Assembly (NCBI RefSeq): GCF_001536285.1 | Contig: NZ_FAOZ01000037.1 | Coordinates: forward strand, 31,039-95,038 | DNA from: Parafrankia irregularis | Lineage (GTDB): Bacteria; Actinomycetota; Actinomycetes; Frankiales; Frankiaceae | Direction of reading: 5' to 3' | DNA: 64,000 bases | Shown here: one piece after another, positions 52,294 through 61,243 of the stretch | Layout: the number at the start of each line of letters is the position of its first letter | How positions within the stretch are numbered: position 1 is the first letter of the stretch | Made by a program: the position numbers and the translations under genes | Notes under the pieces: generated by a model | The model's database searches: none | Told to the model about the DNA's origin: nothing | Seen by the model: the letters and a program-made list of their open reading frames with translations, nothing else

Positions 52294-52769
52294 GCCTGCT
52301 CGGGTGGCGCCAGTGGGCCGTGGACGGCGACGGCCTGCTGCGCCCCGCCTGGACCCCGTGGTCACCGTTCCCCACAGGCCTGCTGCTATGGCGCCCCGAC
52401 GGCCTGACCGAGGCGTGTTGCCTGCGCACCGAGACGGGCCGGCAGGCTCCACACGAGCGGACACCGGCCGATGACTGCGTGTGCGGCCTCTACGCCTGGC
52501 GCAACTCCGCACTGCTCGCGGCGGCCCGCCGGCCACGGTGGACGAGGTACCCCTGCGTGGTCGGCGTGGCCCGGCTGGGCGGTCGCGTGATCATCGCGGA
52601 GCGCGGTTACCGCGCCGAGCGCGGGTACCCCGTCGCGGTCTTCGATCCGCGCGGCCGGGTTTCTCCGCGTTACTCGGTCGCGCGCTATCGCAGGTGGTCG
52701 GCACTCGTCGCCGAATGGGACGAACAGGGCGACCAGCCGCCTCCGCATCGGACCCACAGTAAGCATTAG
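52290..52769 (+). CDS. Conserved actinobacterial-type protein of unknown function
   Basis: 159 residues from GTG 52290, coupled to the small gene before it. It shows a CVCGLYAWRNSA motif and, later, VVGVARLGGRVIIAERGYRAERGYPVAV. From memory, similar C-x-C-G-(I/L)-Y-A and GRV...GYRAE..YP segments occur in uncharacterised actinobacterial and phage proteins; this is not confirmed here. The cysteines could bind a metal. No signal peptide or membrane helix. Confidence 0.7.
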   Translation: MSLLGWRQWAVDGDGLLRPAWTPWSPFPTGLLLWRPDGLTEACCLRTETGRQAPHERTPADDCVCGLYAWRNSALLAAARRPRWTRYPCVVGVARLGGRVIIAERGYRAERGYPVAVFDPRGRVSPRYSVARYRRWSALVAEWDEQGDQPPPHRTHSKH

Positions 52770-52889
52770 GGTCTATTCCACGTACATCGGATGGATCAGG
52801 GCGCATAGCGCCTCAGGTGTAGACATGCCGCTTCAGCCGCAGATCGGCCCGCGATCGGCTACGTCCGTCCGTGCTGAGGGGGGAACGGT

Positions 52890-54962
52890 GTGGCAACCTG
52901 CGCGGATCCGGCGTCCCAGGCCGTCCGGCCGGCCGCTCCTCCCGCCGGCCCCGCCGGGACGGATGGGACGGATGGAACGGCTGGGACGGGCGGGCCCGGC
53001 GAGGCCGGCAGCCCTCTGACATCCGCGGCCGGTCCAAGCCGGGCCCTGCACCGGGTTCCCAGATCGCTCGCCGTTCTCGCCGGGTACCTCGCGCTCGCGG
53101 TCCTGATCTTCCGGGCGGCGTGGGCGGAGCCCGGCGGCGTGCTCTACGGCGAGAGCGACTCGGTGCTTTTCGCGTGGTATCTCGGCTGGATCCCGCACGC
53201 ACTCACGTCCGGCCTGGACCCGTTCGTCACGTCCCATCTGAATGCTCCCACCGGCACCAACATCCTCTGGAGCACGCCCGTTCCGCTCCTCGGGCTGCTC
53301 GTCGCGCCGGTGACCGCGCTGTTCGGCCCGGTCGTCTCCCTCAACCTTCTGCTGACACTGGCACCGGCGCTGTCGGCGTTCACGCTGTTCCGGGTGCTGC
53401 TGCGCTGGCTGTCCGCGCCGGCCGCCGCGCTGGCCGGCCTGCTCTACGGGTTCGGGCCGTACATGATCGGCGAGTCCTACGGCCATCTGCACCTCACCTT
53501 CGCGGTCTTCCCACCGCTGCTGCTCGCGCTGCTCGACGACCTGGTGGTGCGGGGGCGCCCGCCGGTCCGCACGGGAGCCCTGCTCGGGCTCGCGGTCGCC
53601 GCCCAGGCCCTGATCTCCGAGGAGATCTTGGCGACGTCGGCCCTGATGGGCGGAGCGGGCCTGGTCATCGCGGCGCTCCTGCACCACGACGTCGCATGGG
53701 CCCGCGCCGGGGCGCTCGCGCGCGGCCTGGTTGTCTGCGCGGCCGTCGCCGCGACGCTGCTGCTGTGGCCGCTGGCCGTCCAGTTCCTGGGCCCGCTTCG
53801 GGTCCACGGCAACATCCAGCCACACAACGTCGCCGTGTCGGACCTGCTGACCTTCGTCACGCCGACCCCCGCCCAGCTTGTCGCACCCGACATCGCGCTG
53901 CGGCACAGCGCGCGGTTCACCGGCAACGCGGTGGAGGTGACCGGCTACCTCGGCCTCCCGCTGGTTCTCGTTGCGGCTGCCGTGGCCATCCGGCTACGGC
54001 GTGATCCTCTTGTGGCCCTGTTCGCTCCACTTGCGGTGGTGACGGCGGTGCTCTCCCTCGGCGGCCACCTGCACGTGGACGGCCGGATCACCGGCATTCC
54101 ACTGCCCTGGCTCGCCCTGGAAGACGCGCCGGTCATCAACAGCGCGCTTCCGTCCCGCTTCGCGCTCTATCTGATGATGTTCGTCGGGATCGTCGTCGCG
54201 ACCGGCCTGCACCGGGCCGCCACGGCTACACGCCCCGGCGCCCGGCAGCCAGGGTCCGCGCCACACGCCCTGCACGCCCCGCATACTCGGCACGCCCCGC
54301 ACACACAGCGCACTCCGCATACACAGCTCGCCCCGCACACACAGCGCACCCCGCGCCATCGCGCCCCCCGGCGAGGCACCGCCGGTCAGGAAACCTCGTG
54401 GCGAGGGGCCGGCCGACCGGGAACGATCAGCGCGGCTCTCGCCGGCCGCACCGGCCGCACCAGGCTCGTCATGGCCGTCCTGGCCGCCGTGACCGTCGTG
54501 GTGCCGCTGCTGCCACGCGCCCACGTGACGACGGCCGCGGTCACGCCCGCCTTCTTCACCGGTGCCGCGGTGGAGGCCGTTCCCGAAGGCGCGACGGCGC
54601 TCGTGCTGCCCTACCCCTATCCGTCCCGGACCGAGGCCATGCTGTGGCAGGCCGAGGCGCACTACCGCTTCCGCCTGCCCGGCTGCTACTGCACCATCCC
54701 GGGCCCGGACGGCCGCGCCGTGTTCAACGCGTGGACGGACCCCTTGAACAGCGCCCTGGTGGCCGTCGAGCAGGGCCGGGCGGACGCCGACGCCGCGCTC
54801 GCGGATCCCGCCGTGCGCAGCACGTTCGCCCAACTCGCGCCGGAGGCGGTCATCCTGGGGCCGACGCCGCGGCGCGCCGAGCTGTCCAGGCTGATGACCG
54901 GCATCGTGGGCACACCGCCGAAGCAGGTCGACGGTGTGGAGTTGTGGCTTCTGCGCGGCTGA
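52890..54962 (+). CDS. Multi-pass membrane protein, GT-C glycosyltransferase-like
   Basis: 690 residues from GTG 52890 (AGGGGGGAA upstream). After about 58 low-complexity residues come roughly eleven hydrophobic segments. An acidic first outer loop, YGESDSVLFAWYLGWIPHAL, precedes NAPTGTNILW; this layout is typical of membrane glycosyltransferases using polyprenyl-phosphate sugars. At about 450-500 an 18-bp tandem repeat array encodes HAPHT/RTPHT-like units. The C-terminal 190 residues after the last helix form a separate outer domain. Glycosyl transfer is an inference; no catalytic residue can be proven. Confidence 0.75.
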   Translation: MATCADPASQAVRPAAPPAGPAGTDGTDGTAGTGGPGEAGSPLTSAAGPSRALHRVPRSLAVLAGYLALAVLIFRAAWAEPGGVLYGESDSVLFAWYLGWIPHALTSGLDPFVTSHLNAPTGTNILWSTPVPLLGLLVAPVTALFGPVVSLNLLLTLAPALSAFTLFRVLLRWLSAPAAALAGLLYGFGPYMIGESYGHLHLTFAVFPPLLLALLDDLVVRGRPPVRTGALLGLAVAAQALISEEILATSALMGGAGLVIAALLHHDVAWARAGALARGLVVCAAVAATLLLWPLAVQFLGPLRVHGNIQPHNVAVSDLLTFVTPTPAQLVAPDIALRHSARFTGNAVEVTGYLGLPLVLVAAAVAIRLRRDPLVALFAPLAVVTAVLSLGGHLHVDGRITGIPLPWLALEDAPVINSALPSRFALYLMMFVGIVVATGLHRAATATRPGARQPGSAPHALHAPHTRHAPHTQRTPHTQLAPHTQRTPRHRAPRRGTAGQETSWRGAGRPGTISAALAGRTGRTRLVMAVLAAVTVVVPLLPRAHVTTAAVTPAFFTGAAVEAVPEGATALVLPYPYPSRTEAMLWQAEAHYRFRLPGCYCTIPGPDGRAVFNAWTDPLNSALVAVEQGRADADAALADPAVRSTFAQLAPEAVILGPTPRRAELSRLMTGIVGTPPKQVDGVELWLLRG

Positions 54963-54985
54963 TCCGGCGGAGGACCGACGGAGAT

Positions 54986-55054
54986 TGCGCCTTTCATCGT
55001 CGGCTCCAACCTGCGGTGGCCTGACCGCGCATCGTGAGATGGAAAAGCTCGCTG
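54986..55054 (-). repeat. ~70-bp repeat with terminal inverted repeats (element B, copy 4)
   Basis: TGCGCCTTTCATCGTCGGCT at the left and ATCGTGAGATGGAAAAGCTC at the right, with TGACCG in the core, match the other copies in reverse orientation. It starts 24 bases after the stop of the GT-C-like gene and lies upstream of the kinase. Confidence 0.75.
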
Positions 55055-55136
55055 TCGGCGATCCGTCCTCGGTGTCCCGTTGCCAACAGTCGCCTGAGAT
55101 GCTGGCCACGGTGATGTGTGGGGCCGAGGGGGTCAG

Positions 55137-57263
55137 GTGGCAGTCGGTCCGGAACGTGCACGGTTCGTCGCGGGACGCTACCGGCTTGTCGCACGGCTCG
55201 GAGCAGGCGCGATGGGGACGGTCTGGCGTGCCTTCGACGAGGTCCTGGAGACCGAGGTCGCGCTCAAGGAGATGGAGTTCGCCGGCGGTGTGCCGAGCGA
55301 CGAGCGGGCCGAACGGGTGGAACGCGCGATGCGCGAAGCCCGGCACGCCGCCAAGCTGCGCGGCCACCCACATGTGGTGACCATCCTGGACGTCGTCCTG
55401 GAGAACGGCCTGCCGTGGATCGTCATGGAGCTGGTGCCGTCGCGGTCGCTGTTCGAGATGGTGCGTGACTCCGGGCCGCTGCCGGTGCCGGCGGTCGCCC
55501 AGATCGGCGTCGCCGTCATCGACGCGCTGCTCGCCGCCCGCGACCGCGGAATCGTGCACCGCGACGTGAAGCCGTCCAACATCCTCATCGGCACGGACGG
55601 ACGGGTGGTGCTCACCGACTTCGGTATCGCAACCGGCGACGGCGATCCGACACTGACCGTGACCGGAGTGCTCGGCACGCCGCTGTACATGGCGCCGGAA
55701 CGACTGAACAACTCTCCGGCCACGTTCGAAGCCGATCTGTTCAGTCTGGGCGGAACACTGTATTTCGCCGTCGAGGGCCATCCCCCGTTCGAGCGGGAGA
55801 GCTTCGGCGCCATGTTGACGTCCGTACTGCTCCATCCGCCGACACCCATGCGACTCGCCGGTCCGCTGGCGGGCGTCCTGACCGGCCTGTTGGAGAAGGA
55901 ACCACAGCGGCGGCTCCCGGCCGGCGCGGCCCGGTCGATGCTCGGCGAGCTCGCCGACGCGAGGCCGGCCATGGAGGCGACCGGCACGATCGCGCTAGGC
56001 GCTCTGTCGGGCGGCGTCGGCTCCCGGACCGGGACAGCCGTCCTCGGCGGTGCCGGCCAGTCGGCACCGGCTCCGGCACCGACCCCGGCGGCGGCGGACG
56101 AGCCTGGGCAGCCAGGTGGCGGCGGTTCCGTGGTCCGCGTGGACGGTCTGGGCTGGCGCGCCCGAGCCGACGACACCCCGGCGTCACGGCTCCCACCGAC
56201 GCTGCCGGATCCGGACGCGCCCACCACCCTCGCGCGCCCCGCTTCACGGCCTGCCGCCCCTGCCGACAGCTCCGCTCCACGGCCCACCGGCAGCCCCAGC
56301 ACGGCCGGCAGACCCGGCACGGCCAGCAGCCCCAGCACGGACGCCAGACCCAGCCCGGCCGATGGAGCGCCACCGCCGCCGGCCGAAGTGACCGTCGTCG
56401 AACAGGACGGCGCCTTGCTGATCGCCTGGACGGCCTCGCCCGGCGCCGAGAGCTATCGGGTGGTGCGCGTGGTCGCCGCCCCCGAGGCCGACAGCGGCCG
56501 CCGGGAGCGCAGCCTCGGGATCACCTCCGCTACGGAGCTGTTCGACGCGGGCGTCCCCAAGGGCGTCCAGGTCTGGCACGAGGTGGTCGCGGTCGGCCCG
56601 CGCAGCGCGGGCGCGGCCAGGTCCGCGGCGGCCCGTAGCCCGGTGCGGACGGTGCTTCCCCCGGTCACCGCCCTGCGCGCCGACATGACCGACGACGCGG
56701 TGGCCCTCTCGTGGCGTCTGATGCCCGGTCACGACGAGGTGATCATCGAACGGACCCACGACGAGACGTCGTCCGTCCGGGGTGCGATGCGCCGCTACCG
56801 CGGTTTCAAGGGCAGCTTCGTGGACAGCGACGTGCAGGCCGGCGCCGTCTACCGGTACCGCGTCTGGGTCGCCGCCGGCGAGGAGTCGGACGGGCTGCGG
56901 CCCGAGACCTTCACCGAGGTCGCCGCCAAGGTCATCGCCCGGCCGCGCGCGGTCGTGGACCTGGAGGCCCGCGACACCCTCGGCGGAACGGTGCTGCGCT
57001 GGACGACGGTGCCCGGCTGCGTCGTCCGGGTGTACGCCACACAGGCGCCGCAGCAGGCCGGCCTGGTGGGTACCGGCCCGTTCGGTCCGGCTGACCGCGA
57101 GGTCGGCCTGGACTCCCTGAAGGGCCGCGCCAGGGAGGTCGGTGAGAGCCGGCGGGGACGCCTGGTCGACCGCGAGGGCAGCGGCACCGTCGTCTACACC
57201 CCGGTGAGCATCGTGGAGAACCGCGCGGTGATCGGCACCGCGGTCACCCACACCTGCGCCTGA
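55137..57263 (+). CDS. Ser/Thr protein kinase with C-terminal FN3-like repeats
   Basis: 708 residues from GTG 55137 (GAGGGGG five bases upstream; GTG 55116 is an alternative). The kinase domain (about 10-275) is complete: GAGAMGTVW loop, Lys in VALKEMEF, HRDVKPSNIL near 141, TDFGIA near 162, and MAPERL. Residues 275-410 are a Pro/Ala/Thr-rich linker. Residues 415-708 hold about three fibronectin type III-like beta domains, for example LLIAWTASPGAESYRVVRV, VALSWRLMPGHDEVIIERT and AVYRYRVWVA. No membrane helix separates the parts, so both are cytoplasmic, unlike PknB-type receptors. Targets unknown. Confidence 0.9.
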   Translation: MAVGPERARFVAGRYRLVARLGAGAMGTVWRAFDEVLETEVALKEMEFAGGVPSDERAERVERAMREARHAAKLRGHPHVVTILDVVLENGLPWIVMELVPSRSLFEMVRDSGPLPVPAVAQIGVAVIDALLAARDRGIVHRDVKPSNILIGTDGRVVLTDFGIATGDGDPTLTVTGVLGTPLYMAPERLNNSPATFEADLFSLGGTLYFAVEGHPPFERESFGAMLTSVLLHPPTPMRLAGPLAGVLTGLLEKEPQRRLPAGAARSMLGELADARPAMEATGTIALGALSGGVGSRTGTAVLGGAGQSAPAPAPTPAAADEPGQPGGGGSVVRVDGLGWRARADDTPASRLPPTLPDPDAPTTLARPASRPAAPADSSAPRPTGSPSTAGRPGTASSPSTDARPSPADGAPPPPAEVTVVEQDGALLIAWTASPGAESYRVVRVVAAPEADSGRRERSLGITSATELFDAGVPKGVQVWHEVVAVGPRSAGAARSAAARSPVRTVLPPVTALRADMTDDAVALSWRLMPGHDEVIIERTHDETSSVRGAMRRYRGFKGSFVDSDVQAGAVYRYRVWVAAGEESDGLRPETFTEVAAKVIARPRAVVDLEARDTLGGTVLRWTTVPGCVVRVYATQAPQQAGLVGTGPFGPADREVGLDSLKGRAREVGESRRGRLVDREGSGTVVYTPVSIVENRAVIGTAVTHTCA

Positions 57264-57331
57264 CCGCGGCTGGCGCCTGACCGCAGCCGGCGGCGGCCCT
57301 GCTCCGGCCGGGTGGTGCGACCATTGCCGCC

Positions 57332-58141
57332 GTGACCATTCCGACCGACCCCTCCTACGGCTACACCGAGATGGACTCGGAGGACGCCAGGGCCGCCAGC
57401 CGGCACTACTGGGACAACGAGGCCCCCGCCTACTACGCCGAGCACGGCGAGTTCCTCGGCGACGTCGACTTCTGCTGGTGCCCGGAGGGACTTCGCGAGT
57501 CCGACGTACGGCTGCTGGGCGACGTCTCCGGCCGGGTCGTGCTGGAGATCGGCTGCGGCGGGGCCCAGTGCGCGCGGTGGCTGGCCACCCAGGGCGCGAC
57601 CGTGATCGCCACCGACCTCTCCGCGGGCCAGCTGGCCCAGGCACGCCGGCTGAACGAAGACACCGGAGTGCCGGTTCCGCTCGTCCAGGCGGACGCGATC
57701 ACTCTCCCGGTCCGCTCGGAGAGCATCGACATCGCCTGTTCGGCGTTCGGCGCCGTCCCGTTCGTCGCCGACAGCCTGGCGCTGATGCGGGAGGCCGCCC
57801 GGGTTCTGCGGCCGGGAGGCCGGTGGATCTTCTCCACCACCCACCCCTTCGTGTGGTGTCTGCCGGATGCCCCCGACGCTAACGGGCTAGTCGTCTTCCA
57901 CAGTTACTTCGATCGTCGCGCGTATACGGAGCATTCCGCCGCAGGTGAACCGCTCTATATAGAGGCACACCGGACGATGGGCGACCGGATCCGGGAGATC
58001 GTTGCCGCTGGCCTGGTACTAGTCGATGTCATCGAGCCGGAATGGCCTGAGGGGCACGACCAGGTGTGGGGCCAGTGGGGCCCCCTTCGAGGGCAGTTCG
58101 TTCCCTCCACATCGATCTTCGTCACGGCCAAGCCGCACTGA
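57332..58141 (+). CDS. SAM-dependent methyltransferase (class I)
   Basis: 269 residues. RVVLEIGCGGAQCARWLATQGA is motif I, VIATDLSAGQLAQARRLN gives the acidic ribose-binding residue, and LVQADAITLPVRSESIDIACSAFGAVPFV and AARVLRPGGRWIFSTTHPF match motifs II-III of the UbiE/Methyltransf_11 group. The Tyr-rich N-terminus (RHYWDNEAPAYYAEHGEFLG) is common in actinobacterial members. Substrate unknown. The ribosome site before GTG 57332 is weak. It lies 68 bases after the kinase gene and may be cotranscribed. Confidence 0.93.
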   Translation: MTIPTDPSYGYTEMDSEDARAASRHYWDNEAPAYYAEHGEFLGDVDFCWCPEGLRESDVRLLGDVSGRVVLEIGCGGAQCARWLATQGATVIATDLSAGQLAQARRLNEDTGVPVPLVQADAITLPVRSESIDIACSAFGAVPFVADSLALMREAARVLRPGGRWIFSTTHPFVWCLPDAPDANGLVVFHSYFDRRAYTEHSAAGEPLYIEAHRTMGDRIREIVAAGLVLVDVIEPEWPEGHDQVWGQWGPLRGQFVPSTSIFVTAKPH

Positions 58142-58273
58142 CGGCGACCGACCTTCGGGCTATCCGTGGCGTCGCTCACCGCGACTGGGACGGGCCGATC
58201 CGCGAGATCCGGCCTACGGTGGGGTTCAGGTCGACGCGACGCCCCAATGCACGGGCGCCGGGAGGTGATCGCC

Positions 58274-59152
58274 ATGCGTGATACGCCAAAAAGCCAGTCG
58301 GCCCAGTACTTGCGGGCCTCGATGTACGAGGTGCTCGGGATCGCACCAACGGCTTCGGACGAGGAAGTCCACGCTGCCTATCGCCGCGTGGTGAAACGCG
58401 CTCATCCGGATGCCGGCGGATCCCAACGTGCATTCCTTCGGGTAAACGCGGCATATCGGGTGCTTTCTGATCCCGGTATGCGGCGTGCCCATGATCTGTG
58501 GCTCGCCCACCTGCTCGACGCCTACGACGAGCCGGGCCGTTCCGGTGGCAACCGTTCGCCGCAGGGACGGGGCGCGCCCGGCGAACGGACCGGTTCCGGC
58601 GGGCGGGCGGGCTCGGCAGCCCCGGATCCGTCCGGGCGCTCGGGCCGGCCGGATGCCACGGCCCCGGGCCAGGCCCAGGCCGGCGGATCGGGCGCTCCGG
58701 CGCCGGGCGCGGGCTCACCCGACGCCTGGGCCGGAGCCGCTGGGGCCGCCGGGGCGAGCTCAGGGTCACGCGGGGCCGGCTCAGGGCCCTTCGGCGGCGC
58801 CGACGGCACCCTGGGCGGCCAGGAGAACCTGGACGAGCCCGAACACCGGGGCGCCACCAGCGGGCGGCGACGCTCGCGCCGACGCGCGCAGTCGGCGGAC
58901 AGCACGGTCTGGCAGTCGGACCAGCCCGACATCTGGGCCGCCTGGTCGGACGACGAGGCGACGGCCTGGAGCCCGAGCCGGCGGGCACGGCACCGGTACC
59001 TGATCTCGATGGCACTGTGCCTGACCCTGTTCGTGCTGGCCGGCGCGGTTGTCCGGCTCTACTCCATTCCGGTGGCGCTGGGCATGACCGCGGCCGCGAT
59101 GATCATTCCGCCGTTGGCGGTCTTCGCGGTCAACACGTCTCGACGTCGCTGA
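58274..59152 (+). CDS. Membrane-anchored J-domain protein with DUF3099-like C-terminus
   Basis: 292 residues from ATG 58274 (GGGAGGTGATC upstream). The J domain (about 15-75: YEVLGIAPTASDEEVHAAYRRVVKRAHPDAGG) has the essential HPD. A 130-residue Gly/Ala/Pro/Ser linker follows. The last 60 residues (RRARHRYLISMALCLTLFVL, then IIPPLAVFAVNTSRRR) form a two-helix hairpin resembling DUF3099. It should recruit an Hsp70 to the membrane. An Hsp70-like gene (the PstS fusion) is in this window, but a partnership is only an idea. Confidence 0.88.
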   Translation: MRDTPKSQSAQYLRASMYEVLGIAPTASDEEVHAAYRRVVKRAHPDAGGSQRAFLRVNAAYRVLSDPGMRRAHDLWLAHLLDAYDEPGRSGGNRSPQGRGAPGERTGSGGRAGSAAPDPSGRSGRPDATAPGQAQAGGSGAPAPGAGSPDAWAGAAGAAGASSGSRGAGSGPFGGADGTLGGQENLDEPEHRGATSGRRRSRRRAQSADSTVWQSDQPDIWAAWSDDEATAWSPSRRARHRYLISMALCLTLFVLAGAVVRLYSIPVALGMTAAAMIIPPLAVFAVNTSRRR

Positions 59153-59194
59153 TCCCTGACGTCGCTGACCCTTACGTCGCTGGTCCCGACGTCG

Positions 59195-59243
59195 CACGGC
59201 CCCGGAGCCGGTGAGGTGCCCACCTCGCCGGCTCCGGGCCGTG
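59195..59243 (+). terminator. Strong terminator hairpin after the J-domain gene
   Basis: CACGGCCCCGGAGCCGGTGAGGTG at the left pairs with the complementary right arm ending CGGGCCGTG at 59243, about 22 base pairs with one bulge and a 3-base loop. It starts 43 bases past the stop. The remaining 280 bases before the OmpA gene hold no recognisable gene. Confidence 0.7.
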
Positions 59244-59521
59244 TTCCGCACCGGCATGGCTGGGCATCACGCCGCGAGTGCCCGACTGCTCGAGTATCCG
59301 AGTGCCCGAAACATGACAGAACACCACGAACCGGAAAGCCCAACTTTCTCGAGCTCACCTCAGCACCCGGCGGCACCGACCTTCGATTAGCCCCACCGCG
59401 CTCCCATGAAGTCAACACAAAACGGTCTCGCCCCACTGTTGACACAACACCCAAGCCTGGGTGAAGCGGCGCTAATCGACACGGTTATGGTTGGCGCCGC
59501 ACTCGCTGTTGGGGGCCGACC

Positions 59522-60082
59522 GTGTATCTCGCGCTTCGCACCGCCGGACGCGCCGCGTCCGCAGGACGCCGGCTACCCGGGCTCGCGGTATGCGCACCGT
59601 TCGCGCTGGCTGCTCTGCTCGGGCTAACCGCAGCTTGCTCCAACGACGCCGCCGCGTCCACCTTCACCCCCGCCCCGCATGCCACCAGAGTGCCGCCGAC
59701 GGTGTCCGCGGACCCGCTCCCGCCGCTGAGCAGCTTCATCACCCAGGCCGACGGAAGCCGGGTCTCGACGGTCAGCGCCGACTACCTGTTCGACGCCGAC
59801 AGCGACGTCCTGCGCCCCGAGGCGGCCACGGCGCTCGCCGGCATCGTGCCCCAGATCCGCGAGCACGACGGGAAGGTCCAGGTCGTCGGCTACAGCGACG
59901 GCCTGGGTTCCACGGAGCACAACCTGGAGCTCTCCCGGGAGCGCGCGGTCGCCGTCCAGACCTACCTCACGAGTCAGGACATCCCCGCGGCCATGCTCGA
60001 GGTCGTCGCCAAGGGCGAGGCGGGCGCCGCCGACAACGTTGCCGACGCCAGCCGGCGCCGGGTCGAGATCGTGCTGAGGTGA
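59522..60082 (+). CDS. OmpA-domain lipoprotein
   Basis: 186 residues from GTG 59522. The signal ends GLTAAC (lipobox, Cys39). After a short Thr/Pro linker comes an OmpA-type peptidoglycan-binding domain: YLFDADSDVLRPEAATALAGI, VQVVGYSDGLGSTEHNLELSRERAVAVQTYL, and ASRRRVEIVL. The Asp and Arg of the diaminopimelate-binding site are present. It should tether the membrane to peptidoglycan. The next gene begins at or just after its stop, so it heads a four-gene envelope cluster. Confidence 0.92.
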   Translation: MYLALRTAGRAASAGRRLPGLAVCAPFALAALLGLTAACSNDAAASTFTPAPHATRVPPTVSADPLPPLSSFITQADGSRVSTVSADYLFDADSDVLRPEAATALAGIVPQIREHDGKVQVVGYSDGLGSTEHNLELSRERAVAVQTYLTSQDIPAAMLEVVAKGEAGAADNVADASRRRVEIVLR

Positions 60083-60087
60083 CCGGG

Positions 60088-60939
60088 ATGACCCGCCTGC
60101 GCTTCTCCCGGCCGCGAGGCTCCTCCCGGCTACCGGGCTCGCCCCGGCTGCGGGCGACCAGCCTGCTCGCCGCGGCGCTGCTCGCCGCGCCCGCGCTGGC
60201 CGGCTGCCAGACGATGGACACGATGCTCGGCAAGAAGGCCGACGGCCCCATCGACTGCACCAGCTACCAGGACGACCCGCCCAGGAGCGACGCCCCGCTG
60301 CTGCTGATCTATCTGGATATCTCGGACAACTCAGCGGAGAGCGCGTCCCGGATCTCCGAGAACCTGCGCCCCTACTTCGAAGGGGCGCTGCGGGAGGGCC
60401 AGTACATCCGCCTGCTCGCGAGCGGCGGCGGAGACGCGGGCCTGACCAGCTCGGACTGCCTCGACGGCGGAGCGCTCTTCAAGATCGACCGGAACAACGA
60501 CACCCGCGAGGAGAAGGACCGCAACGCCGCGGTGGACGCCCTCACCGAGGAGGTCGACCACATCGTCCAGAGCGAACGGGTCAGCCCCACCGGCAGCGTC
60601 ACCAAGCTGCTGTCCGGGACGAACGACGAGATCGCCACGCTGCGCGCCGCACCGGGCGCCAGGATCGGCGCGGTGACCGTCGTGGTCTGGACCGACCTGC
60701 TGGGCTCCGGCGAGGCCTCCGACTGCCTCAACGTCGACGGCAAGAAGGCGTCGGTGCAGATCGCGGAGGCGATGGTGCGGCGCTGCTTCTCCCCCGAGGC
60801 CCAGCAGCTGACCCCCATCACCGATGGCAAGGTCCGCTTCATCGGGGTGAACGCCGGCCCCGCGACCAAACCACAACAGGACATCGCCCGCTATCTCAAG
60901 GGTGAGCTGTGCCGACGGATCAGCAGTGACTGCGGCTGA
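60088..60939 (+). CDS. Lipoprotein with VWA-like domain
   Basis: 283 residues from ATG 60088 (GAGG eight bases upstream; GTG 60079 overlapping the previous stop is possible). The signal ends PALAGC, a lipobox. The domain runs like a von Willebrand A fold: LLLIYLDISDNSAESASRI at the first strand (DxSxN, one residue off the DxSxS metal site), GSVTKLL in the middle, and VTVVVWTDLLGSGEASD where the second metal Asp is expected. Several Cys (CTSYQD, SSDCLDGG, RRCFS, SSDCG) suggest disulfides outside the cell. VWA identity is an inference from strand order. Confidence 0.75.
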   Translation: MTRLRFSRPRGSSRLPGSPRLRATSLLAAALLAAPALAGCQTMDTMLGKKADGPIDCTSYQDDPPRSDAPLLLIYLDISDNSAESASRISENLRPYFEGALREGQYIRLLASGGGDAGLTSSDCLDGGALFKIDRNNDTREEKDRNAAVDALTEEVDHIVQSERVSPTGSVTKLLSGTNDEIATLRAAPGARIGAVTVVVWTDLLGSGEASDCLNVDGKKASVQIAEAMVRRCFSPEAQQLTPITDGKVRFIGVNAGPATKPQQDIARYLKGELCRRISSDCG

Positions 60940-61243
60940 CACCGGGCCGGCCACCGGCCCGACCGCTCGGACGGCGGCGACCGTGCCGGGCGGAGCCGCC
61001 TTCTCCACCGGGATCACCTCCACCGGGATCGCCTCGACGGGGCCGCTTCCGGCCGGCGCCGCGTTCGTCGCCGGAACCACCACCGGACCGCTCCCGGCCG
61101 GCGCCGCGTTCACCGCCGGTATCAGGTCCTCCCGCGCCGCCGCCCCTGGAACCGGAACCACGGCCGGGAACGCAGGGAACGCAGGAAACACGTCCACCGT
61201 CGCTGCCACCGCCGGAACAGCCACCACCGCGAGGAGGCGACCG

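Noticed and set aside
60902..61243. Full N-terminal extension of the four-helix envelope protein as the preferred start
   Set aside because: The extension is repeat-derived Thr/Gly/Ala sequence overlapping the VWA gene, while a strong GAGGAGG precedes ATG 61244. Kept only as an alternative.
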